Shown: positions 42,385-52,545, counted from the first letter of the stretch. The stretch is DNA of 64,000 nucleotides from Lentilactobacillus sp. Marseille-Q4993 (GCF_951230165.1 NZ_CATNVB010000002.1:1-64000), one strand, 5' to 3'. The notes: generated by a model from the sequence alone, not told the origin. Translations and numbers: made by a program.

Positions 42385-44448
42385 TTAATGAGAATCATAA
42401 GTTACGTTATTATCACGTAAAATTGTCTGCCCATCTCGAACCACTTTGTACTTACCATTTTCACTGTCTAACAGCTTAAACGGTAGTAATACCGTGGTAT
42501 CCTTATTGATCACCATCTGCTTATAAACAGTGGAATAATCATGATCGTGATCTTTCAAATAAATCAAAATGACATTCTCATCAGGAACAGATGATGAATT
42601 TTGTGAAATTATTTTTCTTGATTCCTGAGTATCACTACCAGATGCTGCAGAATCAGATGATTCTTCTTGCTCCTGATTAAGCACGTTCGTAGTGTCCTCG
42701 TGGAATGGAATCGTAATTCGCACATTAAATGAGCGTAACTGCTCCTGCTTTTTTTGCTTAACTGGCTTCTTACCACGGGAAATTGTAACTGCAACATTGC
42801 TCCCCTGCTGAATATTAACTCCTGCCTTAGGCGTTGTGCTGATTACCCGGCCAGACTTCTGTTGGTCAGAATATTCGTAGTCAAATGTCGGATTAAGTTC
42901 AACTTCATTGGCATAGTTAACCACTTGCTGTTTGGTCATTCCAGTCAAATCCTTAAGTTGAATCTGTTTGATACCAGTCGACACAACAAATGTAATCGTA
43001 GTCTTTTTAGGGTCAACCCGCTTTTTGGCGGCAATATCTTGCTGAAGAATCTTGCCAGCTGCGAATGTAGATGACGGTGAATTCCGCCTAACCACAGTTA
43101 CTCCCTCATTCTTGAGGTGACGAGCAACCTTCTTGTACTGTTGACCAACGTAGTTCTCGATTCTTATTTTTTTGATTCCTGAGCTGACTACTAGGTTAAC
43201 CTTACTGTTTCGGTCAACCTTTTTCCCTGCATCGGGATCTGAAGCAATCACTCTGCCCTTATCAATCGTATAACTACTTCTAAAGGTGATCTTGCCGACT
43301 TCAAGATGGGCATCTTCGATTTTTTGCTTAGCATCAGTTTCAACCAAGCCATTTGTCTCAGGAACCTTAGCATTGGAAGTTGAAGATGCTATTGCAAAAA
43401 TTAGGAATCCAAGCAACGCAACTAACAACGCCCATATGAATATCTTCAATTTTCGGTGCTTTCGCTTCTTTTGTGGCTTTTCAACTGGAGTTTCTTCGGA
43501 TTTAGTAGAACTCTTTGGCTTGTCATCCGCCAGGGCAGTGTTTTCCTTTAGCGGTGCAAATGGCATTACCCGAGTCTCGCCATCATCACCATCACTAGGA
43601 ACAACAAATTTAGCCTCTCCGGATCTATCGGCTGACAAACTAGTCTTTAGGTCATCATTAAAATCAGATACCGTAGCGTAACGGTCATCTGGATTTTTAG
43701 CAGTGGCTTTTAACACCACATTCTCAAGTGACTGCGGAATTGTAGGATCAATCGTTCGAACCGACGGAATTGATTCCTGTGAATGTTTCATGGCTATTGA
43801 AACCGCGGTTTCACCATCAAACGGAACCTTACCCGTTAACAACTCAAACAGAATAATTCCAAGCGAGTAGATGTCGGACTGCTTGGTCGCCATTTGCCCC
43901 TTAACCTGTTCAGGTGAAAGATAGTGAATCGAGCCAATGATTGACCTTGTCTGCGTCATTGTATCTTCGCTTGCTGCCCTTGAAATTCCAAAGTCAGTAA
44001 TTTTTACGTAACCGTTCTTATCAATTAACACGTTTTGGGGCTTTAAATCTCGATGAATAAGCCCTGATTTATGAGCCTCCTCAACGGCAGAACCAATTTG
44101 TTCCATAATGTTGATGACAGTGGGCTTATCAATTGGTGAATGGTCATGAATATATTGCTTTAGGTCCTCACCGTCCACATACTCCATTACAAGGTACTGC
44201 ATCCCCTCAACTTCATCAACGTCGTAAACCCCGACAATGTGCGGGTTATTTAGGCCGGATGCAGCGGTAGCCTCGTGATCAAACCGCTCTTTTGCTTTTG
44301 GATTATCCCGAAAGTCCAAACGTAGTAATTTTACCGCTACCTGACGATGTAAAATTCTATCAAAAGCTAGGTACACATCCGCCATTCCACCTTCGCCTAA
44401 CTGACGAATGATCTCGTACCTGCCTCCTAAGGCGTATCCCTTATTCAT
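42385..44448 (-). CDS. prkC: PASTA-domain serine/threonine protein kinase PrkC/StkP
   Basis: A 687-residue membrane kinase that senses cell-wall fragments and regulates envelope synthesis and division. The cytoplasmic Hanks kinase shows LGEGGMADVYLA, the catalytic loop HRDLKPQNVLID and DFGISRAA. One membrane span lies near residues 340-360 (FIWALLVALLGFLIFAIAS). Outside are three PASTA repeats (starting near VPETNGLVETDAKQKI) and a Ser/Glu-rich linker to a C-terminal segment. The ATG at 44448 overlaps the prpC stop by 8 bases, so kinase and phosphatase are translationally coupled. Confidence 0.96.
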   Translation of the reverse strand: MNKGYALGGRYEIIRQLGEGGMADVYLAFDRILHRQVAVKLLRLDFRDNPKAKERFDHEATAASGLNNPHIVGVYDVDEVEGMQYLVMEYVDGEDLKQYIHDHSPIDKPTVINIMEQIGSAVEEAHKSGLIHRDLKPQNVLIDKNGYVKITDFGISRAASEDTMTQTRSIIGSIHYLSPEQVKGQMATKQSDIYSLGIILFELLTGKVPFDGETAVSIAMKHSQESIPSVRTIDPTIPQSLENVVLKATAKNPDDRYATVSDFNDDLKTSLSADRSGEAKFVVPSDGDDGETRVMPFAPLKENTALADDKPKSSTKSEETPVEKPQKKRKHRKLKIFIWALLVALLGFLIFAIASSTSNAKVPETNGLVETDAKQKIEDAHLEVGKITFRSSYTIDKGRVIASDPDAGKKVDRNSKVNLVVSSGIKKIRIENYVGQQYKKVARHLKNEGVTVVRRNSPSSTFAAGKILQQDIAAKKRVDPKKTTITFVVSTGIKQIQLKDLTGMTKQQVVNYANEVELNPTFDYEYSDQQKSGRVISTTPKAGVNIQQGSNVAVTISRGKKPVKQKKQEQLRSFNVRITIPFHEDTTNVLNQEQEESSDSAASGSDTQESRKIISQNSSSVPDENVILIYLKDHDHDYSTVYKQMVINKDTTVLLPFKLLDSENGKYKVVRDGQTILRDNNVTYDSH

Positions 44449-45208
44449 CGGGATCACCTTCTGAATCATTATCTAAAATCAAAACAGTAACATTATCTAA
44501 TCCGCCATTTTGATTTGCTAAATCAATTAGCTGTTGGCACTTTTCCTTAACGTCAATATCTTTGGCAAGGACGCCTTTAATAACGTCCTCGTCAACCATA
44601 TTTGTTAACCCATCAGAACATAAGAGAATCTGATTGTTAGGCTGGAAATCAAACTCCCTAAAGTCAGCAGTTGAAACGTCATTGATTCCTAAACTCTTGG
44701 TAATAATATTTTTGTACGGATTATGTTTGGCCTCGTCCGGAGTAATATCACCTGATTTTACCAATTCATTGACGTAAGAATGGTCCTCTGATAATTGGAC
44801 CAATTCACCATCACGATACAGATAGCCACGACTATCACCAATGTTTGAAATCAACGACTTATCCTGAGCGATAAGGGCAGCAACAAAAGTGGTCCCCATC
44901 CCCTTAAGATTAAGATCACTATTTGATTCATTGATAATATCGTTATTAACTTCGGTAAGAATCTGTTCAAGCCACTTTTTAAGGGTGCCAGAATCCGCAA
45001 TATCAGTCTTTTTAAACACTTGACCAATTTTACTAACGACAAATTGGGAAGCGACTTCGCCACCCTTGTTGCCACCAATCCCATCAGTAATGAGAGCGAG
45101 AATCACTCCCTGCTGATTTTTAAAAGTTCCAACGGCATCTTCGTTTTTATCTCTAACCATACCGATGGATGATTTATACGCACTTTTCAATCTGACCAAC
45201 TCCGTCAT
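44441..45208 (-). CDS. prpC: PP2C-type protein phosphatase PrpC/Stp
   Basis: This metal-dependent phosphatase removes phosphates placed by PrkC. The 255-residue protein shows MVRDKNEDAVG, LITDGIGGNKGGEVAS, ISNIGDSRGYLYRDG and LLCSDGLTNMVDE, the PP2C metal-binding motifs. Its ATG overlaps the rsmB stop (ATGA), and prkC starts inside its end. Confidence 0.96.
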   Translation of the reverse strand: MTELVRLKSAYKSSIGMVRDKNEDAVGTFKNQQGVILALITDGIGGNKGGEVASQFVVSKIGQVFKKTDIADSGTLKKWLEQILTEVNNDIINESNSDLNLKGMGTTFVAALIAQDKSLISNIGDSRGYLYRDGELVQLSEDHSYVNELVKSGDITPDEAKHNPYKNIITKSLGINDVSTADFREFDFQPNNQILLCSDGLTNMVDEDVIKGVLAKDIDVKEKCQQLIDLANQNGGLDNVTVLILDNDSEGDPDE

Positions 45209-46542
45209 TTAACTCGTTTTAGGGTCGCCACAAAGAAACCATCTGATTCAAAGTCGTCTGGGTAAATTTTGATTAATCCGTTGTCTATATTCGAGGTTAA
45301 GCCTAGCTTAGTCTTGGTTGGCTGTAACTCAAAATCAGGATTATCCGTCAAAAACCGGTTAACGACACCAATGTTTTCCTCGTCCACAATGGTACACGTA
45401 CTATAAGTAATAGTACCACTTGGTTTTAATTTTTTCGCTACCGCATTTAAAATTTCAAGTTGAATTTTACTAAGGTGCTCAATATCTTCGGGAAGTTTAC
45501 CATATCTGATTTCAGGTTTCTTTCTAATTAAGCCTAACCCAGTACATGGTGCATCAACTAAGATTGAGTCAAAGTAGCCATCCGCAAACTTTTCGTCTAC
45601 TTTTCTGGCGTCCAACGCAATCGTTTCAAGCGATCCGTTCAATCCCATTCTCTTGGCATTACGGTTGACGGTCTGGAGCTTCTTATCGTGTATATCAAGC
45701 GCAATAACTTGCCCGTTAGTTACGTGTTCCAGAATTTGGGTCGTCTTCCCACCTGGGGCACTACAAGCATCTAACACAGTATCATCTGGATGAAGTGTCA
45801 TTGATTCAACTGGAAGCATTGCACTTTCATCTTGAATAGTGTAATAACCATCTTTAAAGAGCTGAGAGTGAACGGGATGCCCGTCGCTGATGATCAGAGC
45901 AGAAGCTGCTTCGGCACTTGGGGTCACTGTGAAGCCTTCATCCTCAAGCTTGGCTGTCAATTCTTCCTTTGAAATCTTATTTTGATTTACCCTTATCGAT
46001 TGTTTTGGAGCAGAATTAATACTCTCTAAAATTGAAAGTGTCTTTTCGCTACCCAGCTGACTGGTCAGTTTTTCAACCAACCATACCGGCACACTAAACT
46101 CGACTGATAATCTTTCGGTCGGATCTTTGATTTTGTCGAATGATGGCAATCCCTTTTTCTGAATGGCATGCAAAATACCGGTCACCATTCTCCTAATTCC
46201 ATCGTGACCCTTTGTTTTTGCGATTTTGATTGTTTCATCAAAAATTGCCCGCGTTGGGATGCGGTCAAGGTAGTGCATCTGAAAAATTGCGGTGTACAAT
46301 AATTCCTTGACCCATTCATCAGTTTTGCTTTCATCCCTTAAAAACGGTCTCAACTGGTACTCAAGAGTCAATCGGTGTTGAATGACCCCATACACGATTG
46401 TGGTGTACAGTGCCCCATCGCTAGCCTTCATGTCCGTATTACTCAAAACATTATTTACCTGAATATTTGAGTAAGCGCCTTGTTTTCCTTCAACCAACGT
46501 ATCAACCGCAAGTTTCCTCGGGTTATTTGATGTTATCTTCAT
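45205..46542 (-). CDS. rsmB: 16S rRNA (cytosine-967-C5)-methyltransferase
   Basis: RsmB/Sun methylates C967 of 16S rRNA. The 445-residue protein has a NusB-like RNA-binding N-terminus (to about 140) and a Rossmann methyltransferase with LDACSAPGGKTTQILE, VDAPCTGLGLIRKKP with the first Cys and TYSTCTIVDEEN with the catalytic Cys. It overlaps both fmt and prpC by 4 bases. Confidence 0.95.
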   Translation of the reverse strand: MKITSNNPRKLAVDTLVEGKQGAYSNIQVNNVLSNTDMKASDGALYTTIVYGVIQHRLTLEYQLRPFLRDESKTDEWVKELLYTAIFQMHYLDRIPTRAIFDETIKIAKTKGHDGIRRMVTGILHAIQKKGLPSFDKIKDPTERLSVEFSVPVWLVEKLTSQLGSEKTLSILESINSAPKQSIRVNQNKISKEELTAKLEDEGFTVTPSAEAASALIISDGHPVHSQLFKDGYYTIQDESAMLPVESMTLHPDDTVLDACSAPGGKTTQILEHVTNGQVIALDIHDKKLQTVNRNAKRMGLNGSLETIALDARKVDEKFADGYFDSILVDAPCTGLGLIRKKPEIRYGKLPEDIEHLSKIQLEILNAVAKKLKPSGTITYSTCTIVDEENIGVVNRFLTDNPDFELQPTKTKLGLTSNIDNGLIKIYPDDFESDGFFVATLKRVK

Positions 46543-47486
46543 TCAATCACCTGTTGTCCTTCTGTTAGGGCCTGACCGGCACCATTTAAATAGTCTGTTA
46601 TTTGTTGTCTTGGCTTACCGGAGGGTTGAACCTCTAGCAGCTTTAACGCAGTTCCATTTCCTGCCGCAATAATTAAGTCATGTTTATTTTTTTTAACAAC
46701 TGACCCTGGTTTCAAATCAGTTTGAATATCGGTAACCACTTCTGAACGCCAAATCTTGACCCGTTTGCCTCGAATCATCGTATATGCTCCAGGATCCGGA
46801 CGTAATGCCCTTACCTTTGCATCAACTAAAAATGCCGACTTGGTGAAATCCAACTGTTCTTCTTCCGGCTTGATATTTGGTGAAAAAATCACCTCGGCTT
46901 CATTTTGCTTAATGGGTTCAACACTCCCATCGATTACCCTTGGTAAAGTTTCAAGCAAAAGATCTCTTCCAACTAGACTTAACTTAGCAAACATAGATTC
47001 CGAGTCATCATCATTTTCAATTGGAATCGCCTTTTGGGCAAGAATATCACCAGAATCCATCTTCTTTTCCATGTACATAATCGAAATTCCGGTTTCTTTA
47101 TCACCGTTCATGATGGCATATTGAATTGGTGCCCCGCCCCGATACTTAGGCAATAGCGACCCATGGACGTTAACAGCAGCAATTTTAACTGAATTTAAAA
47201 TCTTAGTTGGTAAAAACTGGCCAAATGCTGCCGTCACAATTAAATCCGCGTTTGCGGCAACGATTTTTTCAAGTTCTTCGCTACCCGAAAGTTTTTTTGG
47301 AGTTAAGACTGGAATCCCTAATTCTTCGGCGGCAATTTTAACTGGGGTCTTGGTTAATACGTGCTTTCTTCCAACCGGCTTATCAGGTTGGGTAACGGCA
47401 TAAATAATATCGTAATTGTTTTCAACTAGTGCTTTTAAAATTGGAACCGCAAAGTTTGGCGTTCCCATAAATATAACTGATGGCAA
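46539..47486 (-). CDS. fmt: Methionyl-tRNA formyltransferase
   Basis: Fmt formylates initiator Met-tRNA with 10-formyl-tetrahydrofolate, which links this gene to the folate supply made or imported by the genes at the left. The 315-residue protein shows FMGTPNFAVPILKAL, NVHGSLLPKYRGGAPIQYA with the catalytic Asn-His pair, and GDKETGISIMYMEKKMDSGD (in two parts). It lies between priA and rsmB, the conserved order. Confidence 0.96.
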   Translation of the reverse strand: MPSVIFMGTPNFAVPILKALVENNYDIIYAVTQPDKPVGRKHVLTKTPVKIAAEELGIPVLTPKKLSGSEELEKIVAANADLIVTAAFGQFLPTKILNSVKIAAVNVHGSLLPKYRGGAPIQYAIMNGDKETGISIMYMEKKMDSGDILAQKAIPIENDDDSESMFAKLSLVGRDLLLETLPRVIDGSVEPIKQNEAEVIFSPNIKPEEEQLDFTKSAFLVDAKVRALRPDPGAYTMIRGKRVKIWRSEVVTDIQTDLKPGSVVKKNKHDLIIAAGNGTALKLLEVQPSGKPRQQITDYLNGAGQALTEGQQVIE

Positions 47487-47505
47487 ATTTATTCTTCCCT
47501 TCGTT

Positions 47506-49902
47506 TTACATCAAATCTAATGGATCATTATCAATCGCAATTTGAATTCCGTTGCGGTTATTAGTTCGGTCAAAAGCTAATTGCTCCAACGTGGACTGGA
47601 GATTATCCTCAAACCGATATTTGATAATAATCTGATAATAATATTGATTGTTGATTCTAGTAATCATTTTTGGAGTTGGTCCAAGCACAATTGACTTGTT
47701 GGACAGTTGTTGTTTTAGTTCAGTAGCGATTCCATACATTTCTGCAGCTACTTTCCGTTCTTGAGGACCACTCCCGGTTATCTTAACCGTGTAATAGTAT
47801 GGCGGATATTTGGCGAGTTGTCTAACCCTCATTTCAGTTTCATAAAACTTTTCGTAATCCTGTTCCTTTGCCAATTTGATGGCGTAATGATCCGGATTGA
47901 ACGTTTGAATAATTACTTGGCCACTCTTTTCCGCTCTGCCGGCTCTTCCGGCTACTTGGGTAAGTAGTTCAAATGTTCGTTCACTGGACCTAAAATCTGG
48001 AAAATCAAGCGCTGAGTCGGCATTTAAAACTCCAACTAAGGTCACATCTGGAAAATCAAGACCTTTAGCAATCATTTGGGTTCCAAGCAGGATATCTGCT
48101 TTATGAGCTCCGAATTCATCAATTATCCGTTCATGAGAACCCTTTTTACGGGTCGTATCAACATCCATTCGGAGAGTTTTTGCTTCAGGAAATAGTTCGT
48201 TAACTTGTTCTTCTAACTGTTCACTTCCGTATCCGAAGTGGCGAATTCGCTTGCCACCACAGTTAGGACACTTGATAGGAATCGGTTCTTCGTGACCACA
48301 ATAGTGACACCGCAAACTATGACTAGACTTATGTACCGTTAGTGAAATATCACAGTTAGGACACTTCGGTACGTATCCACAATCTCGACACATCAAAAAC
48401 GAGGCATAACCCCGCCGATTCAATAGTAAAATTACTTGTTCGTGCTTGGTTAATCGTTCTTCTACCGCTTTCTGGAGCTCTAACGACAGCATTGAGGGCG
48501 TTTGTTTACCTGCATCAGTCATATCAACGATATCAACGTGAGGCAACGCCTGCTTATTGATTCTAGTTGGTAGTTTAAGTAGTTGATAAACCCCTTTTTG
48601 AGCTCGAGCCCGACTCTCTAATGCCGGTGTGGCACTCCCAAACACCACGGGACAGTGATTGTAATCACTTCTAAACTTAGCAACATCCCTAGTCTGATAC
48701 CTAGGATTATCACCCTGCTTATAGCTCGAGTCGTGTTCCTCGTCCATAATGATCAACCCGACATTCGTAAGTGGGGCAAAAATTGCTGACCTAACGCCAA
48801 CGACAACCTTTGCCTCTCCTCTATTTATTCGCTGCCATTCATCAAACCGCTCTCCCGTCGACATAGCACTGTGAAGCATTGCAACTTGATCACCAAACCG
48901 AGACCTAATGCGGCCAACGATTTGTGGCGTTAACGTTATTTCAGGCACCAGCATCAAAGCTGTTTTTCCCATTGCCAAGGCATGGGCCATTGACTGGAGA
49001 TAAACCTCAGTTTTTCCGGAACCCGTAACTCCTTCAAGCAAGAAACGGGTATTCTCATCATGGTCAATCGCCTCTGTGATTTTAGAAACGGCTTTTGCTT
49101 GGTCCGAATTAAGATTTAATGGCTTTGATGGCTCAACCGGTTTAAAAAAAGGATTGCGCCGCTGAGTAACCATCACTTTTTCTACCCACCCGGCATCGAT
49201 TCCATGTTTGATTGCGGATGACGATACGCCCTGTTTTACTAATTCTGACTGTAACAACTCAGCATTCGGGTCTGCAATCAACGTTTCCAATAGTTTCCGC
49301 TGAGCCTTAGCATTCTGTTTAACCGTAGCCAAACATTCATTAAGTTGAGATCCATCCAATTTAGACTTAATAGCAACTGCCTGGACTGGATTAGCCTTCT
49401 TGACTAAACGATAATCAACATTTACCTTCCCAGCAGCCCTTAATTTAGTTAACTTAGCTAACTGGTCACGGTCGTTACTAGCATGACTAACGACCAATTC
49501 ATGATTCCCGTTAAAAATTTCTGGGTATTCAGCAGCAACTTGGTCGTCTTTTGCTGTAATTACCTTATCAAACTTAGTTTTCATTCCACCAGGCAGCATA
49601 GTTTGTAGGCAGCTAATGTAGTACGAGAAAGTCTTTTTGCTAAGAAAACTAGCTATTTTTAGCATTTCCGGATTGATTACAGGATATAGGTCAATTACCG
49701 ATTCAATCGGTTTTAATCGACCATTGAACGACGATTGATCAGCAAATCCAACCACAAAGCCGGTCAACTTCCGAGGGCCAAAGGGAACCTTCACCCTCAT
49801 CCCAATATCGAGAGAGTTTTCAAGATTATCTGGTACTAAATAAGAAAAAGGCGTATTTGTCTGCCGTGCCGAAACATCGACAATTACCTGTGCAATCTGC
49901 AA
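47506..49902 (-). CDS. priA: Primosomal protein N' (replication restart helicase)
   Basis: PriA reloads the replicative helicase on repaired forks. The 798-residue protein has the N-terminal DNA-binding domain, Walker A LLEGVTGSGKTEVYLQ, the DEEH box LIIMDEEHDSSYKQ, and the zinc-binding insertion with eight cysteines (CRDCGYVPKCPNCD; CHYCGHEEPIPIKCPNCGG). Motif VI is QVAGRAGRAEKSG. It begins 20 bases after the coaBC stop. Confidence 0.97.
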   Translation of the reverse strand: MQIAQVIVDVSARQTNTPFSYLVPDNLENSLDIGMRVKVPFGPRKLTGFVVGFADQSSFNGRLKPIESVIDLYPVINPEMLKIASFLSKKTFSYYISCLQTMLPGGMKTKFDKVITAKDDQVAAEYPEIFNGNHELVVSHASNDRDQLAKLTKLRAAGKVNVDYRLVKKANPVQAVAIKSKLDGSQLNECLATVKQNAKAQRKLLETLIADPNAELLQSELVKQGVSSSAIKHGIDAGWVEKVMVTQRRNPFFKPVEPSKPLNLNSDQAKAVSKITEAIDHDENTRFLLEGVTGSGKTEVYLQSMAHALAMGKTALMLVPEITLTPQIVGRIRSRFGDQVAMLHSAMSTGERFDEWQRINRGEAKVVVGVRSAIFAPLTNVGLIIMDEEHDSSYKQGDNPRYQTRDVAKFRSDYNHCPVVFGSATPALESRARAQKGVYQLLKLPTRINKQALPHVDIVDMTDAGKQTPSMLSLELQKAVEERLTKHEQVILLLNRRGYASFLMCRDCGYVPKCPNCDISLTVHKSSHSLRCHYCGHEEPIPIKCPNCGGKRIRHFGYGSEQLEEQVNELFPEAKTLRMDVDTTRKKGSHERIIDEFGAHKADILLGTQMIAKGLDFPDVTLVGVLNADSALDFPDFRSSERTFELLTQVAGRAGRAEKSGQVIIQTFNPDHYAIKLAKEQDYEKFYETEMRVRQLAKYPPYYYTVKITGSGPQERKVAAEMYGIATELKQQLSNKSIVLGPTPKMITRINNQYYYQIIIKYRFEDNLQSTLEQLAFDRTNNRNGIQIAIDNDPLDLM

Positions 49903-49922
49903 TGATACCCCTTCTTCCTAAA

Positions 49923-51122
49923 TTAAAATTCGCCGATTATTTTTACTAACTCGTTAGCTATAGTCTGCTTACTTTCAACGGGAGTCTTTTGTTGGTGACC
50001 GTCCGCAAAAATAAACGTTACTTGATTATTATCAGAATTGAATCCCACTCCCTTACCAGAAACGTCATTGGCGACAATCAGGTCTAATTTCTTTGATGCA
50101 ATTTTCTTTTGCGCGTTCTCCACCAAGTCGTTAGTTTCTGCTGCAAAACCAACTACAAACTGGTCTGACCGTTTATTAGCCGCAATCTGTTTTACAATAT
50201 CTGGATTCTTTTCTAGTTCAATCGTCATCGTGTCCTGATCAGCTTGCTTTTTAATTTTATGATCAGCAACGTTTTTCGGCCTAAAATCGGCAACAGCAGC
50301 AGCCATTACCAAACCATCAGCATTTGGAAAACGACTTGTAATTTCGTCTGCCAATTCAACCGCTGTCGAAACTGGGACAATCTTAACTCCTGCAGGTGTT
50401 GGAAGGGATGTATTTGCGGCAACAATTGTTACTTCTGCGCCCGCGTCCGCAGCTGCCTTTGCCACAGCAAACCCCATCTTACCTGAGGAATGATTGGTTA
50501 TATAACGAACTGGGTCAATTGGTTCTCTTGTACCACCGGCAGAGACGATTATTTTTTTACCTAACAAAAGCTGGTCGTTTGGTTCAATTTCACTGCTTAC
50601 CCAGTCTACTATCTTTTCAGGTTCGGGCATTCTCCCTTTACCTGAGTATCCCTCGGCAAGAAAACCAGTATCAGGTTCCAGAATATGGTCTCCATCCTCC
50701 CTTATTGTTTGTAAGTTTCTCTGAGTAGCTGGATTATCGTACATATGCGAATTCATCGCTGGCACAATGAAAGTTGGCGCGGTCGTTGCCAATAGAATGG
50801 TACTTGCCATGTTATCAGCAATTCCATTTGCAATTTTCGCCAAAATATCAGCAGTGGCGGGTGCTACGATTACCACGTCACTACTATCTGCAATGTCAAT
50901 GTGCTTTACTTCGGATGGATTCTCGGGCTCAAATGAATCATCCAAAACCCGGTTTTTACTTAACGTTTCAAAAGCTAATGGTTGAACAAATTTAGTAGCC
51001 GCTTCAGTCATAACGACGCGAACGTCATTATTTGCCTTCTTCAGCAACCGGACTAAATGTAAAGATTTATAAACTGCAACACTACCGGTAACGATTAACG
51101 TAACTTTCTTATTGGTGATCAT
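49923..51122 (-). CDS. coaBC: Bifunctional phosphopantothenoylcysteine decarboxylase / phosphopantothenate-cysteine ligase
   Basis: CoaBC makes 4'-phosphopantetheine for coenzyme A and ACP. The 399-residue protein has the flavin-dependent CoaC half first (VTGSVAVYKSLHLVRLLKK, PAMNSHMYDNPATQRN) and the CoaB half from about 190 (VSAGGTREPIDPVRYITNHS). I use the ATG at 51122, behind GGGGG 8 bases upstream. The frame is open to 51200 but that part covers a terminator hairpin. Confidence 0.95.
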   Translation of the reverse strand: MITNKKVTLIVTGSVAVYKSLHLVRLLKKANNDVRVVMTEAATKFVQPLAFETLSKNRVLDDSFEPENPSEVKHIDIADSSDVVIVAPATADILAKIANGIADNMASTILLATTAPTFIVPAMNSHMYDNPATQRNLQTIREDGDHILEPDTGFLAEGYSGKGRMPEPEKIVDWVSSEIEPNDQLLLGKKIIVSAGGTREPIDPVRYITNHSSGKMGFAVAKAAADAGAEVTIVAANTSLPTPAGVKIVPVSTAVELADEITSRFPNADGLVMAAAVADFRPKNVADHKIKKQADQDTMTIELEKNPDIVKQIAANKRSDQFVVGFAAETNDLVENAQKKIASKKLDLIVANDVSGKGVGFNSDNNQVTFIFADGHQQKTPVESKQTIANELVKIIGEF

Positions 51123-51161
51123 AACGAACCCCCTGTAATTGATTAGCTTTATTGTACCAAA

Positions 51162-51195
51162 TAAAATAAACCGAGACTTAAAACGGTCCCGGTTT
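51162..51195 (-). terminator. Terminator of gmk-rpoZ
   Basis: AAACCGGGAC (51186-51195) pairs with GTCTCGGTTT (51168-51177, one G-U) and TATTTTATTT follows on the minus strand. It lies between rpoZ and coaBC, so coaBC probably has its own promoter. Confidence 0.8.
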
Positions 51196-51216
51196 ACCAA
51201 ACATATTAATTACTGT

Positions 51217-51429
51217 CTAATCTTCGTCGCGATTCTTTTCGTCGATTGATACAAGGCCGGCTTCAACTTCTTCCAAAGCCTTTCCAACTGACTTTCTTGA
51301 TTCGTAACTATTCAAAAGTGGCTTTGCACCTGCATCTAACTCGTGAGCGCGCTTGCTTGCCAACATGATCAATGAATATCTTGAATCGATCTTATCTAAT
51401 AATTTATCAACTGATGGGTAAAGTAACAT
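51217..51429 (-). CDS. rpoZ: RNA polymerase omega subunit
   Basis: A 70-residue omega subunit that helps assemble the beta' subunit. It shows the conserved [20 protein letters not shown] and [16 protein letters not shown]. The start lies 3 bases after the gmk stop, and AGGAG is inside the end of gmk. The tail is acidic and charged (EKNRDED). Confidence 0.95.
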   Translation of the reverse strand: MLLYPSVDKLLDKIDSRYSLIMLASKRAHELDAGAKPLLNSYESRKSVGKALEEVEAGLVSIDEKNRDED

Positions 51430-51431
51430 AA

Positions 51432-52046
51432 TTAATTATCTCCTAACATTGATTCGTAATCAGGCATAACCCGATTTACTCGTAACCGTTCACTTCTAAT
51501 AATAGCTTTGATTCGGTCAACTGCAAGTGATACCTCGTCGTTTAAGACGGCATAGTCATAATTCCGCATCATCCGAATCTCATTAACTGCCGTCTTGATT
51601 CGCTTATTGATGACATCCATGTTGTCAGTTCCACGACCAATCAACCGGTGCTTCAATTCCATCAAATCGGGTGGTGTCAAAAATACGAACACTGCATCTG
51701 GACAATTTGCTCTCACTTGCATTGCTCCATTAACTTCAATCTCCAGAAAAACGTCTTTTCCTTTGTCTAAGGTCTCATTGACATATTGTATCGGGGTTCC
51801 GTAATAGTTGTCAACATATTTAGCGTACTCAAGCATTTCGCCGTTTTGAATCTTATCTTCAAAATCCTCTTTGGAAACAAAGTAATAGTCAACACCATTT
51901 TGTTCCCCTTCGCGAGGCTTTCTTGTCGTCATTGAAGTTGAGTACTCAAAATCAACATCCGGTTGTTCAAACAGTGCTTTTCTGACCGTTCCTTTCCCAA
52001 CGCCGGATGGACCAGACAATACAATTAACATTCCTCTTTTAGCCAT
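51432..52046 (-). CDS. gmk: Guanylate kinase
   Basis: Gmk converts GMP to GDP. The 204-residue protein has the P-loop [18 protein letters not shown] near its start, [19 protein letters not shown] and the LID region [17 protein letters not shown]. The ATG at 52046 fits the family length; the frame is open to 52121, but homologues start [19 protein letters not shown] lies about 10 bases before it. It is followed by rpoZ, the common pair. Confidence 0.96.
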   Translation of the reverse strand: MAKRGMLIVLSGPSGVGKGTVRKALFEQPDVDFEYSTSMTTRKPREGEQNGVDYYFVSKEDFEDKIQNGEMLEYAKYVDNYYGTPIQYVNETLDKGKDVFLEIEVNGAMQVRANCPDAVFVFLTPPDLMELKHRLIGRGTDNMDVINKRIKTAVNEIRMMRNYDYAVLNDEVSLAVDRIKAIIRSERLRVNRVMPDYESMLGDN

Positions 52047-52152
52047 CAAAAAATTTCCCTTCACTAACTCTTTATAATAAGAAATATTATCGTTCAAATT
52101 GAAGCGTTTGACAAGGGGCAATCGACAATTGACACAAAACAGAAAAACTAAC

Positions 52153-52202
52153 TTGCTTTTTCGAACGCCTGTTCGTATAATGAAGATACAAACAAATGTT
52201 CG
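52153..52202 (+). promoter_or_regulatory. SOS promoter with two LexA boxes
   Basis: TTGCTT (52153-52158) and TATAAT (52176-52181) are exactly 17 bp apart. The spacer contains a perfect Gram-positive LexA palindrome, CGAAC-N4-GTTCG (52162-52175). A second box, CAAAC-N4-GTTCG (52189-52202, one mismatch), covers the transcribed region up to the ribosome binding site. Such placement should give tight LexA repression. Confidence 0.9.
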
Positions 52203-52213
52203 GGGTGACTAAA

Positions 52214-52525
52214 ATGCAAATCAAACAATCTTATATCAGTGAAATCACCAACTCAGTCAAGGAAAACTACCACCGTATTATTAACAGTCTTCCGGTCAGC
52301 AGCCGTAAGACACAGATGCCTGCCTTTCAAATCACGTATTTCCTATCGCAAGCTATCAGTAACGATATGAAAGTTGCCATCTTCTTTAACAACGACGATA
52401 GTAATGGCATCATCGGCAAAATTAAGCAGCTTGATGATGATCGATACTTAATATCCTCACCAGCCGGTAATCTATTTAAAATCTTCTATAATGACGAAGT
52501 TCATTCAATTCAAAAAGTAAAATAA
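52214..52525 (+). CDS. Small SOS-inducible protein, YolD-like
   Basis: A 103-residue protein with no membrane span. The C-terminal half (KVAIFFNNDDSNGIIGKIKQ, then RYLISSPAGNLFKIFY) resembles the small beta-rich end of YolD-like proteins, which in Firmicutes are SOS-induced and often accompany Y-family polymerases. The similarity is faint and the function unknown. The ATG at 52214 has GGGGTG 6 bases upstream. It stands alone between gmk (divergent) and recN (convergent), with its own LexA-controlled promoter and terminator. Control by LexA is the best clue to a DNA-damage role. Confidence 0.75.
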   Translation: MQIKQSYISEITNSVKENYHRIINSLPVSSRKTQMPAFQITYFLSQAISNDMKVAIFFNNDDSNGIIGKIKQLDDDRYLISSPAGNLFKIFYNDEVHSIQKVK

Positions 52526-52545
52526 GTATTTCCATTCCTCACTTC

